Assembly (NCBI GenBank): GCA_029204225.1
Contig: CM055107.1
Span: forward strand, 9,729,472 to 9,793,471
Direction of reading: 5' to 3'
Length of the DNA: 64,000 nt
Source: Diphasiastrum complanatum
Lineage: Eukaryota; Streptophyta; Lycopodiopsida; Lycopodiales; Lycopodiaceae
Part shown: in pieces, positions 11,251 to 24,911 of the stretch
Position numbering within the stretch: position 1 is the first letter of the stretch
How the letters are laid out: every line of letters starts with the position of its first letter
Translations under genes and position numbers: made by a program
Notes under the pieces: model-generated
Databases searched by the model: none
What the model was told of the DNA's origin: nothing
What the model saw: only the letters and a program-made list of their open reading frames with translations

Positions 11251-11678
11251 TAGAGACGAAGATAATGTTTTGATTGACAGTGATGAGGAAGATGGATCTT
11301 CCCTTCTTCTTCTGTAGTCAGCTCCCTAAGTCAATATATGACCCACCTTGGTGTAACACATTGGAAGGCTCTTATCAGAGTCATGAGATATCTTCAAGCT
11401 ACTATGGAGTTTTGCATTTGTTATGAAGCAGTCGACAATGACAAACTCAATTTACTCAGTGGTTACATAGATGCAAGTTGGGCAAGAGATATATACACTC
11501 GTAAATCTACTTCTGGATTTACATTCTTCCTCAACAATGGTCCAATTTTTTGGAACAGTCGCAAGCAAACTTTGATAGTGCTATCTTCTACATAATCAGA
11601 GTATATCACAATCCCAAAAGCTACTAAGGAAGCAATTTGGTTGAGAAACTTACCTTTAGATATCAGTCTGAGTCAATA

Positions 11679-12378
11679 TATTGAAATTTCACAATTCTAG
11701 CTTGACCATTTTTGGTCACATGCATTGTACTTGGCAAGATGGCCATGTAAATAAATGCCACATGTGCCAAATCACATAGGATGATTTCCAATAAGTTCAT
11801 TCCTCATATTACATTGTGATAGCATCTTTGAAATGAGGCAAAAATGTGTTTGGATAGGCTAGAGAAATTCTAGGATCTGAAAATAGCATGTTTTTCATTG
11901 TTTTTGGATCTCGAGATCTTGACCCCAAGTTAGGGTGGATCCAATGACCTATTAGGCTAGATATTAGGGTTAGGGTATGAAAAGTTCAGAGATGCCCTAA
12001 TATGCTCAGATCCGAGATTGAAATGTATAAATACATGATGGGATCTCCATCAAATTATCAAGAAAAATCGAGTTTTTCCACTTCTATCATCATTGTCTTT
12101 TGGTGGAAAGTTCTAGCTATTGGATGTGAGTGTTTTTATGCATTAATTGCTTGGATTGGAAGGTGCTGAACTTGTTTACAGGTCTGAGAAGATTTCTGTA
12201 CTTTACTTTGGTTCATTTGATCAAATCTATGTGCCTAATGTGGAGTTAAATGCCAAATTTGCTAGTTTTGGTAACTAGTCTTGATTCTAGCTCATAGTTT
12301 GCATCTAGATCTTTTATTTGTGCATCCTCCATCACTTTTAGGATTGATTGGGATTGAATTTTCTGTAAAATTTTGTCA
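11679..12378 (+). repeat. 5' LTR of the nested Copia
   Basis: 700 bp, collinear with 15568-16262. A TATA-like TATAAATACA lies near 12026, followed by a CT-poor leader. An adjacent primer-binding site marks this as the 5' copy. Confidence 0.9.
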
Positions 12379-13183
12379 TGGTATTAGAGCCTAATCAAAA
12401 GTGAGCTTTAGATTTGATTTTCTCAAGCTTTGATCCTAGATTTGAGTAGTATTAGCTTTGCTCTTGCTACTAGTTGCTAATCTAGTGATTGTACCTTCAA
12501 ATTTGGTTTCATTTGAGTGATAATAGATCAAAGGAAACTTGTTTTTCTGAGTTACAGCTGCAGGAACCGAGATTGACCCATTTCCATTCAACCAAACCAA
12601 ATTAGAAAGTTCTTATGAGTTGAATCCTGGAGTACATGTCTCCTAGTAGAGATTTTCACAAGGATTTGAATGCCACCACTCTTTAGAAGTTTGGATCAGC
12701 CATTTGAGAGCTTAATTAGGTCGTTCTTAGGCTTCTTAAGGTCCTAAAATACACCTTTTAGGTTCAGATCAAGTGTTTTGATGAGGTTTTCATCTAGAAA
12801 TGCAAAACTAGTGAAATTTGTGTTTCTATTCTACTCGGTTTTGGATAAGTTTTTGATTGAATATGTCAATGTGATTCAACTTGAATTTAAGAGGCTTTAT
12901 TTGTAAGACATTTGTGTGTTATGAAGTGCTTTTGGTTCAATATAGGTGGATTCACCCTTCTTGTGAAGTCGAGATCAAGGAGGAGACTAGTTTGATCAAA
13001 TCTATAGTAAGTTTGGATCTAGTTTGGATCTTGAAGATAGATCAAGCTCAAGATCACCTTAGCTCTTGTTGAGAAATCAGAGAGTGATTCATCTCAGGTC
13101 CCAAAGAGAGTGGGATATCTAGTAGTGATCATATCTTGTACAATCTATCTTGTTTCTTTGAATCTATCTCCTTATCATTGAAG

Positions 13184-15553
13184 ATGGCATCCATAAGTGC
13201 CTATCTTTTGGATCCTAGTGATAGATTGAACTCTTCAAATTATTCAATTTGGAATTTAAGAATGGAATCCTTCCTTATCATGCAATATTTGATGGATATT
13301 GTGAATGGAGAGGAAGATGAGCCAATCCATCCACAAGAAGCAACTAAATACAAGAGAAGGTGCAAGCTTGCACTCCATTTTATTAAGATGAATGTTGCAA
13401 ATGATTTGCTCAAAGAAGTAGGAGCATGTACCTCAGCCTAAGAGGCTTGGGAGACTCTTCAAAAGATCTATGAGTCCAAGAATACCTCAAGGTTACTTTC
13501 CCTCAAGAACCAAGTTCTTCAATGCTTCCAAGGGAGGAGTGAGAGTGGACATCAATTTGTTTTGAGAGTAAAAGATTTGAACAAAGAGATTACTTATGTT
13601 GGTGAACCTATTAAAGAGAGTGAGCTTGTGCAAATAGGTTTTAATGGCTTATGTAGTGATTTTACTAACCTTGTCCAAAGCTATGCCATCATGGGAAACT
13701 TGCCTACAATTGAAGACCTTCAAAGTGTGTTGATGGCCGAGGAGAGTAGGAAGGCTCATATCAAATCAAGGATGGAGAGGCTCTCCATCAATGATGGTGA
13801 TGACAAAGCCTTATTTTTCAAGAGCAAAGGCAAAGCAAAGACCAAGGGAGGAGCATTCAAAAGGGAGCAAGCAAAGGATGGAGATCAAGGAGGATCCACA
13901 TCCTCATCATCACAAGTCAAGCCCAAGAAGGACAAATCTAAGATAAAGTGCTACTATTGAAGCAAGATGGGGCATTATGACTCGGAATGCTTCAAGAGGA
14001 AGCAAGATCATAGCCAAGCCAACATTGGAAAAGAGGAGGAAGAGAGCTATCATGATGACTCACTCATGATGTCAACCTTTTCATCGTCAAATGTCAAAGG
14101 TGAAGATCCTTGGTGGATAGATAGTGGGGCTAGCTCCCACATGTCGGTTAAAAGGGAGTATTTTTCTCAACTCACACTTTATGTAGGACCTATAAAGTCC
14201 ATTTTTACAGCAAATGATCATGAATGTAAAGTTGAAGGTGTGGGATCCATTCTCTTATGCTTAGGATCCTCCAAGAATACTAAGATAGATAGTGTTCTCT
14301 TCATTCCTAGCATCACTAAGAATTTGCTTAGTGTTGGCCAAATTTTAGATCATGGTTTCATTGTGGAGTTCTCTACTAATGTATGCAACATCAAGAAAAG
14401 TGGGATGATCATAGCAAGGGGAACAAGGTTTGGGAGGTTATTTAAGCTTGATGCTTTTGTAAATCCTAACCAAGTTGTGATGGTAGCCGAGGAGACCAAG
14501 ATGACCACATTTGACTTATGGCACAAGAGGCTTGGTCACATCAACACCAAGTCCATGGAAGATATGTGCAAGGAGGAGCTTGCTCTCAGCCTTCCAAGAT
14601 CTTTGGCAAAGGAGGAAAGGGTTTGTGAAGCTTGTGCCTTGGCTAAGGCACACAAGTTACCTTTTTCAAGTTCAATCACAAAGACAAGTCGTCCTCATTT
14701 TGGGTATGGAAGTACTTAGATATTTGATTTATGTCTTCATTTGTCAATCTAAGTATGCCATCTCATTACTCAATAGATTTAACATGCATGGATGCAAGCA
14801 TGTAGAGACTCCTATGGAGCATGATGTAAAAGTGACCAATAAAGAGGATGAAAGATCCTTCAAGGACATCACTCTTTATAGGCAACTTATTGGCTCCTTA
14901 ATGTGGATAGCCATAGCAAGACCTGATATTTGCTATAGTGTTTGCAAGCTTAGTCAAAATATGCAAGATCCATTAGTTATCCATTGGAAATTTGCCAAAG
15001 AATATTGAGATACATCTCGGGCACACTAGATTTTGGGATCCTTTATAGAGGTAAATCCATTAACTTGCATGCTTTTAGTGATAAAGATTTTGTAGGGGAC
15101 AAGAAGGATAGAAAGTCAACAAGTGCCTTTGCAACTTACATTGGAGAAGGTGTGGTTTCTTGGCTATCAAAGAAGCAAGAAACAATATCTCTTTCATCAA
15201 CCGAGGCCGAGTACAAGGCTCTAACAACCACAACCAAGGAAGTACTATGGATCAAGAGGTTGCTTGAGGAGCTCAAAGTGATCAGATCAGGTGTCATTCC
15301 ACTCATCTACAATGACAACATCTCATCCCAACACCTAGCATCCAATCCAATCTCCCATGCAAGGAGCAAACACATAGAGATTGCTCACCACTTTGTAAGA
15401 GAAAAGGTCCAAGCTAAGGAGGTCTCATTGGAGCATGTTTCATGTGAAGAATGCATAGCTGATATATTGACAAAGCCTCTTCAAAAGAATGTTTTTTTGA
15501 AGCTTAGATCAACCCTTGGCTTAATTAGTAAAGCTATGTTATCATCTAGCTAG
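13184..15553 (+). pseudogene. Nested Copia gag-pol with large internal deletion
   Basis: The ATG at 13184 (MASISAYLLDPSDRLNSSNY) opens gag. A TAA at 13439-13441 breaks it, after which the same frame runs to 13960. There the first zinc-knuckle cysteine pair is hit: CYY followed by TGA replaces the second Cys, and SKMGHYDSEC follows in frame. Next are the protease (WWIDSGASSHMS, intact D-S-G) and the pre-integrase zinc region (LWHKRLGHINTKS ... CEACALAKAHKLPF). At about 14697 the reading jumps to the end of reverse transcriptase (KYAISLLNRF, IGSLMWIAIARPDICYSV) in a shifted frame, then RNase H (FSDKDFVGDKKDRKSTSAF, SSTEAEYKAL, SKHIEIAHHFVREKVQAKEV) to a stop at 15551-15553. The integrase core and the YVDD region are missing. 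Confidence 0.9.
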
Positions 15554-15567
15554 ATTGTGAGGAGGAG

Positions 15568-16262
15568 TATTGAAATTTCACAATTCTAGCTTGACCATTT
15601 TTGGTCACATGCATTGTACTTGGCAAGATGGCCATGTAAATAGATGACACATGTGCCAAATCACATAGGATGCTTTCCAATAAGTTCATTCCTCATATTA
15701 CATTGTGATAGCATCTTTGAAATGAGGCAAAAATGTGTTTGGATAGGCTAGAGAAATTCTAGGATCTAAAAATAGCATGTTTTCATTGTTTTTGGATCTC
15801 GAGATCTTGACCCCAAGATAGGGTGGATCCAATGACCTATTAGGTTAGATATTAGGGTTAGGGTATGAAAAGTTCAGAGGTTCCCTAATATGTTCAGATC
15901 CGATCTTGACATGTATAAATACATGATGGGATCTCCATCAAATTATCAAGAAAAATCGAGTTTTTCCACTTCTATCATCATTGTCTTTTGGTGGCGAGTT
16001 CTAGCTATTGGATTTGAGTGTTTTTATTAATTGCTTGGATTGGAAGGTGCTGAATTTGTTTACAGGTCTGAGAAGCTTGCTGTACTTTACTTTGATTCAT
16101 TTGATCAAATCTATGTGCCTAATGTGGAGTTAAATGCCAAATTTGCTAGTTTTGGTAACTAGTCTTGATTCTAGCTCATAGTTTGGATCTAGATCTTTTA
16201 TTTGTGCATCCTCCATCACTTTTAGGATTGATTGGGATTGAATTTGCTATCCAATTTTGTCA
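15568..16262 (+). repeat. 3' LTR of the nested Copia
   Basis: 695 bp, matching 11679-12378 with a few dozen substitutions and small indels by eye. It starts right after the purine tract and is followed by the CAATA target duplication. Confidence 0.9.
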
Positions 16263-16538
16263 CAATATGCTCCGACATTATTATTTTGTGATAATCAGAG
16301 TGCCATTGCCTTGTCAGCCAACCCTAAATTTCATTCTAGGAGTAAGCACATAGTGAATTTAAGTATCACTATGTCAAAATCAAAGTTCTCAACAAAGAGG
16401 TCAGATTGTAGTAATGTCGAACGCAAGATATGATAGTGGATATTTTTACTAAAGTATTAAGCTTGGATGCACACATGAAGTTTTGTGCAGAACTAAGTTT
16501 AAAGGTCAAGGCATTCATGAATTCAGATTAAGGGAGAG

Positions 16539-17480
16539 TGTTGGATTATTCTCCCACTAATCAACTAATTGACATTTTAATCTTTGTCCTACTTTTATCT
16601 AGACCTGCAGTTTTTTTCGTGTTTTTACACAGTCTGCATAACTACTCGAAATGGCTCACAATGACAGTTTATGTTCATTTCTGCAGACAGACTACTTATG
16701 ACCAAAGCCACCGACTTACATTAATCCATAAGATTAATGTAAGTCTGAGAAGTCCTGAGAAGTTTCTGAGAAGTCCTAACTAGATGGATGCCAGCACATC
16801 ACAGCCAACTAGATGACGCTTTTGACAACCTAATTGCTTAATATAAATAGCTATTCATATTTCAACATATGATGATCAAGAAGAGGATCAAGTATCGAAT
16901 AGTTAGCTCTCTCTCTCTCTCTCAAGCCTGCGAGCTTGTACACTCTTGAGCATTCTAGCTCAGTTCTTTAGAGTTGATTAGAGATTGCTATTGCGCTTAC
17001 TACTTATCAGTAGTTGCGCTTAATTCAACCTTACATTTTAGTCACTCAGAGATAGCTTAGAGTACGCGGCTCCAATCCACAACTTGTTGTACTCATTTAC
17101 ATTTGTTTCGCTTCCATACTGAATCAATCCTATCTTCTTATTGCGTTCAAACTCGTCTCAGAATATATGTGTTTCTGTAGTTCTTCGCGACTAATTATTT
17201 GTCTAATGTTTCGCGACAATTTATTTGTTTGATGGTTCGATGCTTAATGTTTGGCTACATAATCACTATAGTACTAATGATTTCAAAGCTAGTTACTATA
17301 AGATCGAACATGATTTCTATCACTATTGTTTTGTTGATAGGCGTAGTCATGCATTAAGAAAGAGAAAGATAGTTTATTCTGCTGCACACAATAAATTTTC
17401 TTTCTTGTCGTTCAAATTCTTTTTATTCGAACTTTTTTCTTTTTGAGTTTAAACTATCTTTCACACACCTCTTTCCAACA
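16539..17480 (+). repeat. 3' LTR of the older Copia
   Basis: 942 bp from TGTTGGATTA to TTCCAACA, preceded by a purine tract. It contains a TATA-like stretch (AATATAAATAGC, ~16839) and a short CT run at 16908-16923. Its last ~470 bp match, on the other strand, 51285-51750, and its end resembles the segment ending at 47031. Confidence 0.88.
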
Positions 17481-17660
17481 ATATCCTAAATCTTAAACTC
17501 TAAAATCCAAATCCAATACCCTAAATTCTAAATCCTATGTCCTAAATTTCAAACCCAAACCCCTAGCCCTATGCCCCAAAATCGAAATCCCAAACCTTGT
17601 ATCCCAAAATCCAAGCCCTATACTCCAACCCCCAAACACCCTAAAGTCCAAACCGAAATT
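17481..17660. repeat. Degenerate telomere-like CCCTAAA tract
   Basis: About 180 bp of CCTAAAT / CCCTAAA / CCAAATCC / CCAAACCCC variants in one orientation, directly after the older Copia LTR. Exact plant telomere heptamers are rare within it, so it is either a decayed interstitial telomeric tract or a CCAAA-type low-complexity sequence. Confidence 0.5.
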
Positions 17661-19720
17661 TGAAAAATCGCAAATGACAAGAGACATTCAGTTTTGACTA
17701 TTAGGCTAGTGAGTTGTTTGATTATTTTCGTTCCATTTCACTATATCCTAAACTCTGACCCCCCTTTGCCCCAAACTCAAAACTTGTCTAATGTTATATT
17801 AGAGTTTTATGTTTCTAGTCACTTATTCCTAGAAATTGCAACTTGCTACTTGTGCTCATTGGGTTGGACTAATATGTGTAAGATGCCAGTGCCCTCGCAC
17901 TTATTACTCTAACTATTCAGTGTATTGTGGCGGGGCCCACTTGGGTAAGCCTAGCTGAATAGTACTTTAGAGGCGTGACCCACTAAGTGACCAACTATAT
18001 CCCCCACCTAAATAAGTGATGGTCCCATGGCACCTACCTGCGTTTTTTTGTGAAAGAAGGCCGTTGACACGTTTATTGTTGGTGAGAAAATGCGTCCGGA
18101 AAAGTGTGGATAGATATCACTTACGTAAAACGTGAGCCTTTATTGGATGATGATCAGCAAGAAGACATTGTGGGATCTATAAAATTTTTAATAATAGCAT
18201 GATGGACTGAACAGTGTCTCATACAAGTAGTCATCATCATTGAAGCACATTGCACATGGATCCCAGGATGGTTGGAATTGATGACTGGCGTTGTGTTGCT
18301 CACTTAGTGATATTGCCGATGGATAATATGGATTTTGCAATGTACAAGGATGTCATGTAGATTTGCTTTGATTAGGGGCACACCTTGAAAGGAAATTTGA
18401 CATCACAAATTGGTAATAGGTACATACTCAAAATGTTGGTGGTGTCAATAGTACTCGTAAATATCCTGCTAATTATAAGGGCCAGTTCTAAAGGTAATTA
18501 TTGATAGACCTTGTGAGCTGGGACCTTTCAATGTTGGCTACTGGTGGTAATATTCTCACCATTTTAAGCTATGTAATTGTCATAATTTTGATAGAGTAAA
18601 CTGTGAAGAATTGCCAAAAATTGACAAATCTAGCTTTATCAAAAACCATGTAAATTGTGTACACAAGTGGGTCCCACACATGTGAGGCCATGATGCCAGA
18701 TGGGAAACCCATCCTAATGTAGGTTAGGTCAAGTCAAGAGAGTTGGTAATGTCTATTTGTTGGTCATCCCTACTTTTTGAGACCTACACCTAAGTTTAAG
18801 GTGAAAATTTGACCAACTAGCTACCTACCAAGCATAACTCTAGGATCTAGGCTAGCTTTTCATTTTAGGGCAATAAGGGTGAGTTAACTTCCTTATTACA
18901 TGTTGGAAATCCACCTAACTTCAAGAAGGAAGTTGAATTTGCTATGTATTCCAAGCTCCCATAGTGAGAAGATAGAAAATTTTTGGAGCTCATTGGCAAT
19001 CTCAAGCTAGTTCACTATGTACATTGAGTTTTCGTGATCCAAATGCAACCAAATCAATTTATACTTGTTTCTTAGGTTGAAGGTCGTACTACAGCCTGTA
19101 GTACACACGTGGCGGCTCGGATTTCAATGTTGATCAATGCTTTTGATTGTTAATGCTTGTTGTTTGTCAAATTGCCAATCTAGATCAACTTTTTGATGAC
19201 TAGTTTTTTGATAGATTGTTAAGCAAGCATCCAATCACTCTTGTGGATCTTTTGTGGATCCATTTATGGTCCTAAAGTACAGTACTTTCACATAAAAATC
19301 CTAGTCTAGCCCAACTTTTTATGTCAAAATATTTGGTAGCATATATGTTCTTAAAGTTTGTTTAAAATGAGATTTTTTTTGTTTTGTTTATACATCGTCA
19401 ACTTAGATAGATGTAGGATAGCTTCTAGTTTGTAGAGAGGAGCTTACATTTGAGCAACATAAATAAGAAATTGTAGTTAATTAATCAATGTGAAGTTGAT
19501 TGTATACCAAAAAATGGATGTACAATAAAGTCACATACTTCCCTACCAGGATAATTTGGCCTTAATGCTTGAAATGGAGTGAATGGATGTCACATACATT
19601 AAATGACTTCTCAATTCCTCCATTATACCATTGAATCCACACAAGGGAAGTTCGTTGAAATTCCATGCCTCCATTAATATAGCCCCAATTATTTTATCCT
19701 ACGTCACCAAAACCTTTCAT
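17661..19720. other. Non-coding stretch, possible traces of old Gypsy sequence
   Basis: No convincing gene. Around 18260-18360 the plus strand reads RMVGIDDWRCVAHLVILPMD, vaguely like the segment between Gypsy protease and reverse transcriptase, but it is surrounded by stops. The rest is AT-rich and featureless. Confidence 0.35.
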
Positions 19721-19721
19721 A

Positions 19722-20270
19722 CTATGCAATTCACCATCATCATCAAGCATCATTGACATATGCAATTTTGTTTCTTGTATGTGCACACCTTTTAATTATC
19801 CTTGTCCCACACATCCAAAATTTCCACCATGTTTTTTTTGGTAGCTCCACTACAATGTGCAATTCAACATAATCATCAAAATCTAGCATGTTGTTTTCTT
19901 TAATTCACTCAATTGATGATGATCCCTGTCCCACAGGTCCAAAATCTCCACCATGTTTCATCAAGTAGCTCCATTACAATGTGAATTCAACATCATCATC
20001 AAGCATAATTGAAATATAGCCATGTTGTTTCCTTGTATTAACAAACTTGATGATGATCTTTGTTCCACTTGTCCAAATTTTCCACCATGTTTCTATTGTA
20101 AGCTCCAATGCAATGTGCAATTCAACATGGTTATGGTGATCATCAAGCATCATTGGAATTTAGTATGTTGTTCCTTGTATCTACACATTTGATGATGATC
20201 CTTGTCCCACATGTCCATATCTTCCACCATGTTTCTTTTGCTAGCTTTATTACAACCACGGTACAAACCA
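19722..20270. repeat. ~127-bp tandem repeat, about four copies
   Basis: Four diverged units begin at the shared GCAATTCAACATCATCATCAAGC-like block (about 19724, 19857, 19983 and 20116). Each then carries TTCCTTGTATNNACAC, TGATGATGATCCTTGTCCCAC, and TCCACCATGTTTC followed by TAGCTCCA. The order of blocks is constant. No open frame spans the array. Confidence 0.8.
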
Positions 20271-20339
20271 TCACACTTGGTATCCTAATTTTTCATCAAA
20301 GTTTGTGTTACCATCACTAAGATTAAAATATCACTAAGA

Positions 20340-20700
20340 TTTGTTCTCACTCGGATCCAAATCCCCACCCTCGGGATCAAGACACCCGATCTCTCCCACG
20401 TGGGCGATACGAACTGTATTTAGCGAATATTTTGGTGCATATGTGGCGAGTGCTGGTTAGCGAAGCTAGTGCTAAATTTGTCAGCGAGTCCTGAGATGAT
20501 GGGACACAGCGATTTCAAGCCGTGAAGAGGCGAGACGGAAGTGCTGTATGTAGGTAGCATTCTAGGTGCTACAACTCACCATTATTTCGTAGCTGCAAAA
20601 GAAGAAGACGAAGCAGAAGATGATGATGATGACGATGATGGTGCCGTGGTGGGAAGGCAGCTAGAGTGCGTTTTCTGAGTGCTGCAGTTTATTTAGTTCT
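20340..20700. promoter_or_regulatory. GC-richer patch with a CCCACGTGGG palindrome
   Basis: The patch is markedly less AT-rich than its surroundings. It has a perfect 10-bp palindrome CCCACGTGGG (about 20397-20406) with a G-box core, and a GATGATGATGATGACGATGATGG run near 20617-20640. It resembles a decayed promoter or 5' exon, but no frame can be supported in either direction. Confidence 0.25.
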
Positions 20701-21480
20701 TTCTTGTCGTGCGAGACATCCCAACATATTTTTTGAATTGAAATTTGAGAGAGAAAAAAAAAACAAACGAAAGGTCTTCTAAAATTCACCATTATTAATA
20801 AAAGCAGGGATATTCTTTATTCCTTCATCAAGTTTCATGGATTCATGTACCTATGTGGTCACCAGGATTTGGTTTTTGCCTTTGACTGAACTTTTTATGC
20901 CCTTATGGCCCAATATTGGTCCTAGGTACACTAGTGAGCATTTAGTGACATTTATACTAGTATTTGTAATGGTAATGCCAACTTGGAAGTACTCCTTTTT
21001 TTTCCTTTCTATTTTGGAGTCACCTTTGAAAATAGAATATTCATGTGCTTTTCAACTATTTACACATTCTACTAAGACTCAACTATTTTACATTCTACTA
21101 AGACACCTTAGCATGAAAATGATAGCAAAGTGTTAACGTTGACATGCGCCCTTAACGCATAACATGAAACATGGCATAATGTGGTTGTGTGGACAACCAA
21201 TGACTAGTCGTCCACATGGACGTAAATACCTGCAATTTTTTTTGGAGTTCATTTAAAAGTTGCCTTAAATAACATAATTTTGTACTTTTGGCAATAAGTA
21301 CCTTACACATTTGTAAGGTACCTTTACTATTTTTAGAAAATTTAAGAATCACCTTACAAAAATGTAAGGTTTGGTTTCTATTTTTAGGAAGTTGAACAAA
21401 TGCAAAATTTCTATTTTTGGAAGTCAACTTTCTAAAAATAGAAAAAAAAAGTTTTTAAAAAAAAAACCTGCAGTTAATTT
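20701..21480. other. Non-coding stretch
   Basis: No supported gene. Around 21290-21430 the motif CTATTTTTAGAAA and its complement recur, with a short inverted pair CCTTACACATTTGTAAGG at 21302-21319. AT-rich low-complexity sequence continues to the hairpin at 21481. Confidence 0.4.
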
Positions 21481-21597
21481 ATGTAGGGGAAGGCCCACGG
21501 GCGGGGGGCCTTCCGCCTTTGGAGGCTCCCTCGGGCTGCCGCCCTTGGGTGCCTCAAAAGACGGAAGGCCCCCGCCCTGGGGCCTTCCCCCTTACAT
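21481..21597. repeat. GC-rich near-perfect hairpin, 117 bp
   Basis: The left arm 21481-21526 and the right arm 21551-21597 are inverted complements over about 46 bp with only a few mismatches or one-base indels. The loop is 24 bp. Both arms contain AAGGCCC..GGGCGGGGG..CCTTCCG. The element is about 65-70% GC in a region near 35% GC. There are no open frames worth noting. It could be a small foldback or MITE-like element, or transferred organellar palindrome sequence. Confidence 0.85.
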
Positions 21598-24140
<2,543 letters not shown>

Positions 24141-24143
24141 GTG

Positions 24144-24911
24144 TCACTTGTGTGGCACAAACCAAAACATGTGTTGTGGGACCCCATAAGCATCATGGTC
24201 TTTTATATCTTTAATAACACTTTGCCTCCTTGCTGAAAATGTTCTTGCTAATGGAAGGATTGATAAGTTTATGAGAATTTTCTTTCTTTGTATCAATATA
24301 TGCATAACATATAACTCTACACATAGTGTTGTCATTCTAAAAGCCCAAGTAGTATCATGTGCTTCACACTCAAGCACATGTGATTTTGCACTAAAGAAAT
24401 CTTTTTCTTGAGCTGGGCCTTGTCAAAATTTGTGTGTGCATCTTTGACACATATATGATAATCGTGAGCTCCTAAGTGAATATGTAATCATGTTAGTCAA
24501 AGCATCCCAAGCTTTCCTCAGAGTTTCCAAATCATTTATGTGAGTGATCACATGATCTGTTACCAACAAGCTTAATATGATAGTAAGAGCTCTTTGTGAC
24601 TTCTTACTATAGGCTTTTATGTCCGCATCATCATAGGACAAGCTTGTTCACTTATGATAAGAGCTCTTTATCGATGAGAATATTTTTGAGCTTGAACCTC
24701 TAGACACTATAGTTAGAGACGCCATTAAGTTTGCTTGCATGTCCAAGTATGGCTTTGTCCATATTTGACATGGCTTCAAAACATGGCCCGTAAATGCACA
24801 AAGTTTGATTTTTGATCCAAAATGAACACAACGCCACAATCCTAGCACACTCTTGATTCCTTCTAGCCACATGTTGTAGGTCTCACTGGCACCAAATCCA
24901 AATTTGAACAA
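24144..24911 (-). pseudogene. Decayed Copia-type gag fragment
   Basis: On the minus strand, in two or three frames broken by stops, the order is that of a Copia gag start: a line reading LNGVSNYSV..RFKLKNILIDKELLS (about 24730-24650), then DADIKAYSKKSQRALTIILS, LLVTDHVITHINDLETLRKAWDAL (24640-24500). No primer site, LTR or protease is recognisable around it. Confidence 0.5.

Larger units (their letters stand above)
11679..16262 (+). mobile_element. Nested Copia element, internally deleted, CAATA target duplication
   Basis: 4,584 bp. The LTRs 11679-12378 (700 bp) and 15568-16262 (695 bp) both start TATTGAAATTTCAC and end TTTTGTCA. CAATA is present at 11674-11678 and 16263-16267. The primer site TGGTATTAGAGCC begins directly after the 5' LTR (12379-12391), and a purine tract GAGGAGGAG precedes the 3' LTR. 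The internal region keeps gag, protease and pre-integrase, then jumps to the end of reverse transcriptase and RNase H; integrase and the reverse-transcriptase palm are deleted. Coding sequence is close to the element at 55.8-61.7 kb, so the two are relatives. Confidence 0.92.
11313..16440 (+). pseudogene. Copia RNase H domain, interrupted by the nested element
   Basis: The first part (to 11678) reads a reverse-transcriptase connection and RNase H: THWKALIRVMRYLQATMEF, GYIDASWARDIYTRKSTSGF and WNSRKQTLIVLSST, with a stop where the catalytic S-x-x-E-A-E-Y segment begins. The second part (from 16263) resumes with LLFCDNQSAIALSANPKFH and SRSKHI, the standard end of Copia RNase H. Further frameshifts follow. 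It belongs to the same family as the RNase H at 47.5-47.9 kb. Confidence 0.85.
11313..17480 (+). mobile_element. Older Copia element, 3' portion, split by a nested Copia
   Basis: Left piece 11313-11678 and right piece 16263-17480 form one Copia 3' end: the RNase H region, a purine tract (TTAAGGGAGAG at 16528-16538) and a 942-bp 3' LTR. The split lies within codons of the RNase H region and is explained by the element at 11679-16262, whose target duplication CAATA flanks it. The 5' part (gag to reverse transcriptase) is missing left of 11313. The same family occurs on the opposite strand at 47.5-51.7 kb: RNase H segments and LTR 3' ends match. Confidence 0.85.
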
